Shown piece by piece: positions 23,701 to 30,252 of a stretch of 41,778 nt of DNA (positions are counted from its first letter, which is position 1; every line of letters starts with the position of its first letter). The notes under the pieces are model-generated. The model was not told where the DNA came from. It saw nothing but the letters and a program-made list of their open reading frames with translations, and did no database searches. The stretch is taken from assembly GCA_009377695.1 (NCBI GenBank), contig WHTP01000043.1, forward strand, positions 1 to 41,778, given 5' to 3'. The stretch comes from Hyphomicrobiales bacterium (GTDB lineage Bacteria; Pseudomonadota; Alphaproteobacteria; Rhizobiales; Xanthobacteraceae). The translations under genes and the position numbers were made by a program.

Positions 23701-24638
23701 CGAGGCGCAAGCCCACACCCTACCCTCCGCCGCATAGCTCGTCGAAGACGGGCGTAAACGCCCTTTCGCTGGGGGAGGGAAAGAGAGGGGGCGGCGATCT
23801 CGACAGCGAGATCGAAAAGTTTCCGGAGCACGCGCGCGACGTGATCCACGAAGGTGTCCGCCGCCTCGTCGCCTATCAAAGCGAGGCCTATGTGAGGCTT
23901 TACCTGGCCCGGCTTGGGTCAATCCACGACGCCGACGCGCGCGCCGGGGCGTCAGGCCGGCTCCTGCGCGAAACCGCACGCCACCTCGCGGTGCGCATGT
24001 CGTACGAGGACGTGATCCGCGTCGCGCAGGCCAAGACTGATCCGGCGCGCTTCGCACGCATCGCGGCGGAGGTCGCAGCCAAGCCCGGCGAGCCGGTGAA
24101 GGTTGTCGAATTCCTCAAGCCCGGTGTCGACGAATTGTGTTCGATGCTGCCGCCATCGCTCGCGCGCCGCATCCTCGCCTTCGCCGAGCACCGCGAAAGG
24201 TTCGCGCGCTTCCATTGGGGCATGGAGGTCGACACCATGTCGGTCTCAGGCCATCTGCGCTTCCGGACGCTGGCGGCACTGCGGCGCTGGCGGCCACGCA
24301 CATTTCGTTACGGAGAAGAACAGCGCGAGATCGAGCACTGGCTCGCTCTGATCGTGCAGGCGGCAGCGCAATCGCCGGAGCTTGCGCTCGAGATTGCGGA
24401 ATGCGCGCGCCTGATCAAAGGCTATGGCGACACGCACAAACGCGGTACCGGCAACTATCGGCTGATCGAGGCGCACGTGATCCGGCCGGCATTGGCGGGA
24501 CAGCTGCCGCTGCGGCAGGCTACCGATGCAGTTGCATCGGCGCGCACCGCCGCGCTGGTCGACCCCGATGGCGAGAGCCTCGCGAAATGCCTCGACGCGA
24601 TTGGGGCGCCGGAGCTGCGCCGCATCGCCGCCGAGTAG
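20787..24638 (+). CDS. Fused indolepyruvate:ferredoxin oxidoreductase (alpha + beta + DUF6537)
   Basis: A 1283-residue fusion. The first about 700 residues are an IorA-like alpha subunit: pyruvate-ferredoxin-type N-domain, CTGCPERPVF, thiamine diphosphate motif GDGGFWHNG near residue 485, and two 4Fe-4S groups starting at C622 (CTGDHSCIRLSGC) and C658 (CVGCGLC). Residues about 752-975 are an IorB-like gamma domain (LIAALGGEGGGVLTNWIVGA, STSIPGVAQRTGATTYYVE), and about 1010-1283 is the DUF6537 domain. The enzyme oxidatively decarboxylates aryl pyruvates with CoA. Two stretches, residues about 712-745 and 977-1004, are in-frame GC-rich palindromic repeats, one exactly at the alpha/beta joint. 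In relatives known to me the subunits are usually separate genes. The ATG at 20787 fits the family N-terminus. Confidence 0.88.
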   Translation: MERSFKKEVESLKLGDGDVFRGEGILAVTKALLQSGVSYVGGYQGAPVSHLLDVMVEAEDLLDELGVHVETCTNEASAAAMLGASINYPLRGAVTWKSIVGTNVAADALSNLASPGVVGGVMIILGEDYGEGASVIQERSYAYALKSSMWLLDPRPDLPTIVRMVEKGFELSEASHAPVMMELRIRACHVTGEFAAKTNRRGAFSGHNRIPGPPRFEYARLAHPPALFVHERLKVEDRLPAAIAFIREHTLNEFIAGDLTDIGIAVCGGLSNGVLRALLRLGLAEIDGRSRVPIHVLNCVYPLAPEEVREFCAGKRAVLVVEEGSPDYIEQQINVELRRADIQTRVLGKDVLPKTGDYTSDVLLNGLAGFLCEARPAGIDADAIAARVREMLNHKGAAAASLGDLPVRPPTFCTGCPERPVFSAIKLMQRELGPTHISGDIGCHAFATFAPFSLGNSILGYGMSLASAAAVTPNLDRRPIAVMGDGGFWHNGLITGVTSNLFNKGDGVLIVMQNGYASATGQQYLPSSSASRQGAAPGMDIETTLRSLGVTWMRKVRTYGVSKMVDTLKEAMRTAERGLKVIIADGECQLARQRRVRAEDAEKLKRGGRVVKTRYGVDDEICTGDHSCIRLSGCPSLTVKPNPDPLRTDPVATVIESCVGCGLCGEVSHAAVLCPSFYRAEVVRNPGWWDRALYSFRRRVISLLGRARAAGSPSPQGGEGRGEGARTSQTSVTPSPHPSPLRGEGAGPSARQDCDQQRPITLLIAALGGEGGGVLTNWIVGAAESQGFPVQSTSIPGVAQRTGATTYYVEMMPAKARAGAALPVLALAPGVGDVDVMMASELMEAGRAVAAGYVTPDRTLAIASTSRSLVMNEKIAMGDGRYDSARLTKAIEDNSKAHLLIDMEAIARKTGAFVNSVMLGIIAGSGRLPIAAEAFEAAIRADGKGLDGNLRGFRAGLEAVQNADGVKSATAPRRKPTPYPPPHSSSKTGVNALSLGEGKRGGGDLDSEIEKFPEHARDVIHEGVRRLVAYQSEAYVRLYLARLGSIHDADARAGASGRLLRETARHLAVRMSYEDVIRVAQAKTDPARFARIAAEVAAKPGEPVKVVEFLKPGVDELCSMLPPSLARRILAFAEHRERFARFHWGMEVDTMSVSGHLRFRTLAALRRWRPRTFRYGEEQREIEHWLALIVQAAAQSPELALEIAECARLIKGYGDTHKRGTGNYRLIEAHVIRPALAGQLPLRQATDAVASARTAALVDPDGESLAKCLDAIGAPELRRIAAE
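22920..23022. repeat. Palindromic repeat inside the oxidoreductase frame, at the alpha/beta joint
   Basis: CCCCCTCTCCCCAGGGGGGA begins a first hairpin followed by GAGGGTCGGGGTGAGGGGG. The second half reads CCCCCTCACCCCACCC with CTCCCCTGCGGGGAGAGGG. The two halves also pair with each other. Translated, it gives a Pro/Gly/Ser/Glu-rich linker (SPSPQGGEGRGEG, then SPHPSPLRGEGAG) without a stop. Confidence 0.85.
23716..23797. repeat. Second palindromic repeat inside the oxidoreductase frame
   Basis: Contains ACCCTACCCTCCGCCGC, an inner GGGCGTAAACGCCC hairpin and CGCTGGGGGAGGGAAAGAG. It is translated in frame as PTPYPPPHSSSKTGVNALSL and onward, between the IorB-like domain and the DUF6537 domain. 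Confidence 0.7.
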
Positions 24639-24650
24639 CGGCATCGTTGG

Positions 24651-24755
24651 CTCTCTCCCGCCCATTCCCGCGCAAGCGGGAATCCAGACAAGCGGGAATC
24701 CAGAATCGTCTTTGGACTGGGTCTACGCTTCCGCGGGGACACGCGGAAGGACGCC
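24651..24755. repeat. Dispersed repeat, TTCCCGCGCAAGCGGGAATCCAG family
   Basis: CCCGCGCAAGCGGG forms a small perfect stem, followed by GAATCCAG twice, then CTGGGTCTACGCTTCCGCGG. The CTGG/CCAG outer arms pair. A related fragment occurs at 30186-30233. It separates the oxidoreductase from the AI-2E transporter gene. Confidence 0.65.
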
Positions 24756-24859
24756 GGAACCGGAACCGATTCCCCAACGTTAATCTTCGCTTGTCGTCTC
24801 CTTGCGCCGCACGCTTGCGGTGCTTCCGCCATGGCGCCTACGCCCTCGAATGGAGCGGA

Positions 24860-25975
24860 ATGTCAACACGATCCAAAGCGAGCTCGGACGAGCCGGCGAC
24901 CGATCGAGGTGGCCGGCCGGCGCTTCCCGTCGATTCCCGCTTCCGGCAATCGGTGCGAATCGTTCTGGCGCTCGCACTCGTCGCTGCGGCGGCCTGGGTC
25001 GCAGCCGACTTCCTCCCGGCAATTGCCTGGGCGGTCGTCATCGCCATCACAACGTGGCCGCTCTACGTCCGCTTTGCGGCGCTGATTCCGAAGTGGGCAC
25101 AGCGCCTTGCTGCGCCGTTGCTGTTCACGGCGGTTGTTGGCGCCGTTCTGCTCATTCCGTTGATGCTGGCGGTGCACCAGCTTGCGCAGGCGAGCGACGT
25201 GTTCGTGCGCTGGGTCGCGCAGCTCCAGGAGAGTGGGATGCCGGTGCCGTCGTGGATCGCGCAGCTCCCGTTCACCGGCGATCTGCTCGTCAAGTGGTGG
25301 GAGACCAATCTCAGCAATCCGCAGACGGCATCGCAATGGCTGCGCGGTGTCAACGTCGAGAGCCTCACCGCCTGGACGCGCGCGCTCGGCGGCGAATTCC
25401 TGCATCGGCTGCTGCTGTTCGCGCTCACGCTGATCGCGCTGTTCCTCCTCTATCGCAACGGCGGCTCGATGTCGGAGCGTGCGCTCGCGACTGCCGACCG
25501 CTTCCTCGGCGATCCCGGCGAGCGGCTGGCGAGCAAGATCGTTGAAGCCGTGCGCGGCACCGTGAACGGTACAGTCGCGATCGCGGTCATTGAGGGCGTC
25601 ATCATCGGGATCGCGTATGTCGTGATCGGAGCGCCAAATGCGCTGCTGCTGACGCTGCTGACCATCACGCTCGCGATGTTGCCGCTCGGTGTGGAGATCG
25701 CGGTCAGTCTGGTGTCGCTGCTGCTGCTGGTGCAGGGATTTTCGTTCCTGCCGGTGCTGGCATTGTTCGCGTTCGGCATGGCGGTCACCATCGTCGGCGA
25801 CAATTTCATGTGGCCGGCGCTGGTCGGCCGCTCGGCGCGGCTGCCGTTCCTCCTGGCCCTGGTCGGCGTGCTCGGAGGCGTGCAGACCTTCGGCCTGATC
25901 GGGCTGTTCATCGGGCCCGTCATCATGGCGGCGCTGCTGGTGGTCTGGCGCGAGTGGATCGCGCCGCCGGATTGA
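24860..25975 (+). CDS. AI-2E family transporter (PerM/YdiK-like membrane protein)
   Basis: A 371-residue inner-membrane protein of the AI-2E exporter/PerM family. The topology fits: two helices near residues 35-75 (VRIVLALALVAAAAWVAADF, IAWAVVIAITTWPLYV), one near 90-110, a soluble segment with WIAQLPFTGDLLVKWW, then about five helices including FLHRLLLFALTLIALFLLYR, and the family's C-terminal GPVIMAALLVVWREW. The ATG at 24860 follows GGAG by 5 nt. Members export AI-2, other small molecules or sodium; specificity cannot be read from sequence. Confidence 0.85.
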   Translation: MSTRSKASSDEPATDRGGRPALPVDSRFRQSVRIVLALALVAAAAWVAADFLPAIAWAVVIAITTWPLYVRFAALIPKWAQRLAAPLLFTAVVGAVLLIPLMLAVHQLAQASDVFVRWVAQLQESGMPVPSWIAQLPFTGDLLVKWWETNLSNPQTASQWLRGVNVESLTAWTRALGGEFLHRLLLFALTLIALFLLYRNGGSMSERALATADRFLGDPGERLASKIVEAVRGTVNGTVAIAVIEGVIIGIAYVVIGAPNALLLTLLTITLAMLPLGVEIAVSLVSLLLLVQGFSFLPVLALFAFGMAVTIVGDNFMWPALVGRSARLPFLLALVGVLGGVQTFGLIGLFIGPVIMAALLVVWREWIAPPD

Positions 25976-26365
25976 AGCCTGCGCTTGTTCCCGGGCGATT
26001 TCGGTTGCTCCCTGCGGACTCTGACGATCACATTTTTTTTCGCGAGTTAGAATTCTGATTGTCAGTGGCCCCATCCAGCCGCTGCCCTTCAAAGACGCAG
26101 CGCCCGAATTCCCCTTGCTTTTCGGCTCGTCGTGCACTCCGTCAACCGCCAGCAAAAAGGCGACAAAACGCCTGCAATTCAGGAGGACGGGAAACATCGT
26201 CCCTTTACCGTTCATGTGTTGAAACGAAATGCGCATGTGTGAGTTTGTTTCGGGGCGGGTAGGGATGACGAGGCTTGTTGTCGGAACAGGAGCTCGCGCT
26301 CCCCGCCCAATGAACGGCGAACATCGCGCGAACTTCGACCTCCGCTCACCGAGCCGGAGGTCGAC
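25976..26365. other. 390-bp non-coding stretch
   Basis: AT-richer than the flanks, with T8 at 26033-26040. No palindromic repeat of the families seen elsewhere and no convincing gene. The T-run may end transcription of the AI-2E gene, but I found no clear stem in front of it. Confidence 0.4.
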
Positions 26366-26779
26366 ATGTTTGAAAGAGAGACAAAGGTAATTCTGGCCGG
26401 GCTGGCAATCGTTGCAATGACGGTAATCGATGACGCGCCTCGGCAACTCGCGAAAGCTCACGAGGTGACCTTGGCGACCGGAGCGACCGTCAATTACACC
26501 AACTGGGTGAACAAAGCGGGCAAAGGGTGTTGCAACAATCATGACTGCCGCCCGATCCCGGCAAATTTCGAGCGCACCCGCAACGGCCAGCTCGAGGTTT
26601 TTGTCATCGGGGAAGGCGTGGCGGCAGGGCAATCCGAATGGTGCCCCATCCATTCCCAACATTACCTTTCAAAGGGCAATGCGCCGGACGGCTCCCAGTC
26701 CCACTACTGCGTCTGGCAGCAGGCCGGAACGACGCCATGCGCACAACTGCTCTGTTACCAACCCCCAGCCCAATATTAG
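26366..26779 (+). CDS. Cysteine-rich exported protein of unknown function
   Basis: A 137-residue protein. A short hydrophobic N-terminus (VILAGLAIVAMTVI) suggests a signal or anchor. Seven cysteines (C55, C56, C61, C93, C115, C125, C130) include the block KGCCNNHDCRP and later EWCPIH and SHYCVWQ. This CCNxxDC pattern recurs, as far as I recall, in small secreted Rhizobiales proteins with no known function. GGAGGT is 5-6 nt before the ATG. Codon use and base composition look less GC-rich than neighbours, so it may be a recent arrival. Confidence 0.65.
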   Translation: MFERETKVILAGLAIVAMTVIDDAPRQLAKAHEVTLATGATVNYTNWVNKAGKGCCNNHDCRPIPANFERTRNGQLEVFVIGEGVAAGQSEWCPIHSQHYLSKGNAPDGSQSHYCVWQQAGTTPCAQLLCYQPPAQY

Positions 26780-26884
26780 GGGCATGTCCCCGCAGTGCTC
26801 TTGGTCGATGACGATCGAGTCACAAGCTGTCAACGATGATCAAGTCAGCACGCGGTCGTCGCAAGCAGCAGGAAGGCGTGCTGA

Positions 26885-27283
26885 TCAATACTGGCCCGTG
26901 AACCAGTTTACAGTGCGCACGAATTCCGCCGGATGCTCACGGTAGTGGAAGTGCCCGCGATCGTTCGAGATCAGCATGTGCGCGCGCTTGTTCTTCTCCG
27001 TGATCATCTCGAACAGTTTCAAGCCGACGTCGACGATGGCGGAGGGATCGTTCCGGCCCCAGTAGAGCAGGGTCGGCGCCTGCAGCCAGCGCTCAGCGAT
27101 CCAGTCGCGCATCTCCCGGGCGCCGGCCTGGATGTTGCTTTCGTAGCGCTTGGCTTCCTCGCCCTTCATCGCTGCATCCGTCCGCATGCCCGAGGGTTGA
27201 CGCGCCATCACGCCGCCGGCGGCGACGAACTCGTCGGTGACGTGCTCCTCGCCGGGTGGCATCGAGGGCGGGATCTGGATCAA
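26885..27283 (-). pseudogene. C-terminal fragment of an alpha/beta hydrolase
   Basis: About 132 residues matching the C-terminal half of meta-cleavage-type alpha/beta hydrolases (about 280 residues when whole): the acid loop in LLYWGRNDPSAIVD and the catalytic histidine in NDRGHFHYREHPAEFV are present. The N-terminal half with the oxyanion and nucleophile motifs is missing; the open frame begins (TTG at 27283) 13 bp past the 3' end of tRNA-Thr on the same strand. It is most simply a 5'-truncated remnant left by a rearrangement at the tRNA 3' end. Translation of the remnant is doubtful. Confidence 0.65.
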
Positions 27284-27296
27284 GATTTGAAGGAGG

Positions 27297-27372
27297 TGGT
27301 GCCGCAGGAGGGACTCGAACCCCCGACCCCATCATTACGAATGACGTGCTCTACCAACTGAGCTACTGCGGC
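27297..27372 (-). tRNA. tRNA-Thr (anticodon CGU)
   Basis: Read on the minus strand it runs from GCCGCAGTAGCTCAGTTGGT to CTGCGGCACCA. The acceptor stem GCCGCAG/CTGCGGC is perfect, the D-arm AGCTCAGTTGGTAGAGC is standard, the anticodon loop is TTCGTAA with anticodon CGT, and the T-arm contains GGTTCGAGTCC. The discriminator is A and CCA is encoded. It decodes ACG. Confidence 0.95.
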
Positions 27373-27524
27373 TTTCCGAGCGTTCTCAAGACGTTGGCGG
27401 CTTCGCGCCAGGTCGCAAGAATGATATAGGCACTCGCGACGCGCCGGGAACCGACCGGCCCGGCGCGGCGGCACTTAGAGCAAACCGCGGGCGTTTTTGC
27501 AATGTTCGAAGGCCGCGACGTGTC

Positions 27525-27579
27525 AGAACCCCCTCCCCAACCCTCCCCCTTTCAGGGAGAGGGAGCGCACCGAGCATGC
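27525..27579. repeat. CCCTCCCC/GGGAGAGGG repeat fragment
   Basis: CCCCCTCCCCAACCCTCCCC then TTTCAGGGAGAGGGAGCGCACCGAGC. The terminal motif GAGGGAGCRCACCGAGC is shared with the repeat ending at 32106. It lies between tRNA-Thr and pxpA. Confidence 0.6.
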
Positions 27580-27617
27580 GGGGCGCTTGTGCGTCCACCG
27601 CATCGAGGCCTGCCGTG

Positions 27618-28379
27618 ATGCGCATCGACATCAATGCGGACCTGGGCGAAGGATTTGGCCGCTACCGCTGCGGGGATGACGACGCGCTGCTCGGCATCGT
27701 GACCTCGGCCAACGTCGCCTGCGGCCTCCACGCCGGCGACCCCGAGATCATGGCGCACACCTACAAGGTGGCGAAGGAGCATGGCGTGGCGATCGGCGCC
27801 CATGCCGGGTTCCCCGACCTCTGGGGGTTTGGGCGGCGGGTGATCCCGTTCAGCGCCGGCGAGATCGAGCGGCTGGTCGCCTACCAGATCGGCGCGGCGC
27901 AGGCGCTCGCGAGCTATGCCGGCCACCGCATCACCCACGTCAACGCCCACGGCACCCTCGGCAATCTCTCCGAGACCGACAAGGACGTCGCCGACGCAGT
28001 GGCGCGCGCCATCTTTGCGGTCGACCGGAATCTTGCCGCGCTCACGATCGCGCGCAGCGAGCAGGTGCGCGCGGCGGAGCGCGCGGGCCTGCGCGCGTTC
28101 TCGCAGATCTATGCCGACCGCGCCTATACCGGCCAGGGCAATCTCGTGCCGCGCTCGCAGCCCGGCGCCGTCATCCATGACGGCGAGCAAGCGGCGGCGC
28201 GGGTCGTCGCCATGGTCGACGCCGGCGCGCTGATCACGATCACCGGCGCACGCCTGAAAACGCCGATTGACTCCGTCTGCGTGCACGGCGATTCGCCGCA
28301 CGCGATTACCATGGCGCGCACGGTGCGCCAGAAGCTCGAAGGCGCGGGCGTAACGGTCGCGCCGTTTGGATCATCCTGA
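27618..28379 (+). CDS. pxpA: 5-oxoprolinase subunit A (LamB/YcsF family)
   Basis: A 253-residue cytoplasmic protein of the LamB/YcsF family. It starts MRIDINADLGEGFGRYRCGD, the family signature, with SANVACGLHAGDPEIM, AHAGFPDLWGFGRR, and HVNAHGTLGN typical of the metal/ligand site. With PxpB and PxpC it forms the ATP-dependent 5-oxoprolinase that opens pyroglutamate to glutamate. It is the first gene of a pxpABC operon; pxpB begins 10 bp after its stop. Length equals the family norm. Confidence 0.92.
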   Translation: MRIDINADLGEGFGRYRCGDDDALLGIVTSANVACGLHAGDPEIMAHTYKVAKEHGVAIGAHAGFPDLWGFGRRVIPFSAGEIERLVAYQIGAAQALASYAGHRITHVNAHGTLGNLSETDKDVADAVARAIFAVDRNLAALTIARSEQVRAAERAGLRAFSQIYADRAYTGQGNLVPRSQPGAVIHDGEQAAARVVAMVDAGALITITGARLKTPIDSVCVHGDSPHAITMARTVRQKLEGAGVTVAPFGSS

Positions 28380-28389
28380 GGGACATTCA

Positions 28390-29118
28390 TTGGCGAGCGT
28401 CGGCGAGCCGATCTTCCTGGACGCAGGCGAAGCGGCGCTGGTGGTCGAGTTCGGACGCACCGTCGATCCCGCGGCTCACAACCGGGTGCTGTCGCTCGAC
28501 GCCGCGATGGCAGCGTGCGAATTGCCCGGCGTCGTCGAGCTCGTTCCGACCATCCGCTCGCTGATGATCCACTACGATCCGCTGGTCATCGACCGCACGG
28601 CGCTGGTCGACGCCGTGCGCAACATTGAGACCGCCGCCGCCGATACCAGGCCGGTGCGGCGCTGGACGATTCCCTGCTGCTACGACCCGACGTTCGGCGA
28701 AGACATCACGCAGGTCGCCGATCAGCTCGGCATGACCCCGGAGCGCGTCGTCGCCTTGCATTCCGGCGCGACATATCGCGCGTACATGTACGGCTTCCTG
28801 CCGGGGTTCTGCTATTTGGGCGGACTTCCAAAGGAGCTGACGGTCTCACGACGCGTTACCATACGCCCGCCGCACCCGAGCGGCACCATCATGATCGGCG
28901 CCGGCATGGGACTGATCACGACGTTCGCGATGCCGACGGGGTGGTGGCTCATCGGCCGCACGCCCGAGCGCATGTTCTCGCTCGCACGCGAGCAGACGTT
29001 CCTCGCGGCGGTCGGCGACGAGATCAAATTCGAGCCGATCGATCTTGAAGCCTTCCACGCGCTCGACCGGCGCGCCGAACGTGGCGAGGTCGTCGCGACC
29101 GTGACGGCGCTCCCATGA
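28390..29118 (+). CDS. pxpB: 5-oxoprolinase subunit B (KipI family)
   Basis: A 242-residue protein of the KipI/allophanate hydrolase subunit 1 family. Visible: FLDAGEAALVVEFG, VPTIRSLMIHYDP, the family core IPCCYDPTFGEDI and the YMYGFLPGFCYLGGLP region, ending with GWWLIGRTPERMF. The TTG at 28390 is preferred because GAGGGAC lies 6-7 nt upstream and no ATG is suitably placed. Its stop overlaps the pxpC ATG (ATGA). Confidence 0.9.
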   Translation: MASVGEPIFLDAGEAALVVEFGRTVDPAAHNRVLSLDAAMAACELPGVVELVPTIRSLMIHYDPLVIDRTALVDAVRNIETAAADTRPVRRWTIPCCYDPTFGEDITQVADQLGMTPERVVALHSGATYRAYMYGFLPGFCYLGGLPKELTVSRRVTIRPPHPSGTIMIGAGMGLITTFAMPTGWWLIGRTPERMFSLAREQTFLAAVGDEIKFEPIDLEAFHALDRRAERGEVVATVTALP

Positions 29119-30146
29119 GCGCGGCGCTGAAGACCGTGTCAGCAGGACCGGGCGTGACGCTGCAGGACGCCGGGCGGCACGGCTATCTGCGCTATGGCGT
29201 CACCGCCGCGGGGCCGATGGATCGGCTGGCGATGGCCACCGCGAACCGCGCGGTGGGCGCGGCGCCGGGCGCGACCGCGATCGAGGTGTCGCTGGGCGGA
29301 ATCGAATTGGTCGCCGAGGGCGCCACGCTGCCGCTCGCCATCGTCGGCGGCGCTTTCGACGTCTCGATCGACGGGCACAAGCTGCCGCCGGCGGTGCGGC
29401 TCGCGCTCACGCCCGGCGCGCGGTTGCGCATCCGCGCCGGCGCCGACGGCGCGTGGTGTTACGTCGCGGTCGGCGGGCGCATCGATGTTCCTCCAGTGCT
29501 CGGCTCGAACGCAACGCATACGCGGTCCTCGCTCGGCGGCATCGACGGCCGCGCGCTTGCAACCGGCGACGTGTTGCCGGTGGTGGATATCGGCCCATGT
29601 GAAGGCGGCGCCGCGGGGCTCACGGCGCCGTGGCTGGCGCGCAGCGACGATCCGATCCGCATGATCCTCGGTCCGCAGGATGATTATTTCTCGCGAGAGC
29701 AGATCGAGAGGTTTTGTCGCGAGAGGTGGACGATCTCCCATCGCAGCGACCGGATGGCCTACTTTCTCGAAGGTCCTCAGATCGCACCAGCCAATGGGCT
29801 GAACATCGTCTCCGACGGCATCGTGATGGGCGCGATCCAGGTGCTTGGCGATGGCCGTCCGATGGTGCTGATGGCGGATCGCCAGGTGACCGGCGGCTAT
29901 CCTAAGATCGCGACGGTGATCGGCCCCGATCAGGGCCGTCTCGCGCAGATGCGTCCGGGCTCGTCGGTGCGCTTTGCCACTACCGCGATTGAACAGGCTG
30001 TCGCCGCGCGGCGCGCCGAGCGCGCGATCCTCGACGCGGCGATTGAGGCGGTGCCGCTGGTGCGACACCCGAGCGACGATGTGCTGCTCGAGAGCAATTT
30101 GATTTCGGGGGTGACGGCGGGAAGCGGCAACGTTGACGCTGATTGA
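29115..30146 (+). CDS. pxpC: 5-oxoprolinase subunit C (KipA family)
   Basis: A 343-residue protein of the KipA/allophanate hydrolase subunit 2 family. The N-terminus VSAGPGVTLQDAGRHGYLRY, the GPMDRLAMATANRAVG block, and later DRMAYFLEGP, SDGIVMGAIQVLGDGRP and the GGYPKIATVI motif are diagnostic. It completes the PxpABC 5-oxoprolinase. It overlaps pxpB by four bases, so translation is coupled. Confidence 0.92.
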   Translation: MSAALKTVSAGPGVTLQDAGRHGYLRYGVTAAGPMDRLAMATANRAVGAAPGATAIEVSLGGIELVAEGATLPLAIVGGAFDVSIDGHKLPPAVRLALTPGARLRIRAGADGAWCYVAVGGRIDVPPVLGSNATHTRSSLGGIDGRALATGDVLPVVDIGPCEGGAAGLTAPWLARSDDPIRMILGPQDDYFSREQIERFCRERWTISHRSDRMAYFLEGPQIAPANGLNIVSDGIVMGAIQVLGDGRPMVLMADRQVTGGYPKIATVIGPDQGRLAQMRPGSSVRFATTAIEQAVAARRAERAILDAAIEAVPLVRHPSDDVLLESNLISGVTAGSGNVDAD

Positions 30147-30185
30147 GCTGTCTTCAGCTCGTCCATGCGAAGCGGGGACCGAGCC

Positions 30186-30233
30186 TGAAATGAACATTCT
30201 GGATTCGCGCTTACGCGCGAACAAGCGGAGATC
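30186..30233. repeat. Fragment of the CTGGATTCGCGC...GCGCGAA repeat
   Basis: CTGGATTCGCGCTTACGCGC forms a small GCGCTTACGCGC-type stem, related to the repeat at 24651-24755. It lies between the convergent ends of pxpC and hemY. Confidence 0.45.
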
Positions 30234-30252
30234 GAGAGCGCGGTTCAACATG

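Noticed and set aside
24863-26662. Long minus-strand open frame across the AI-2E gene and the following gap
   Set aside because: The sequence is low-complexity Arg/Gln/His/Asp, typical of a reverse-strand shadow, and it runs through a non-coding stretch.
27297-27372. Duplicated tRNA 3' end as an att site pair
   Set aside because: I looked for a second copy of the T-arm/acceptor end within the window and did not see one, so an integration event is only an inference.
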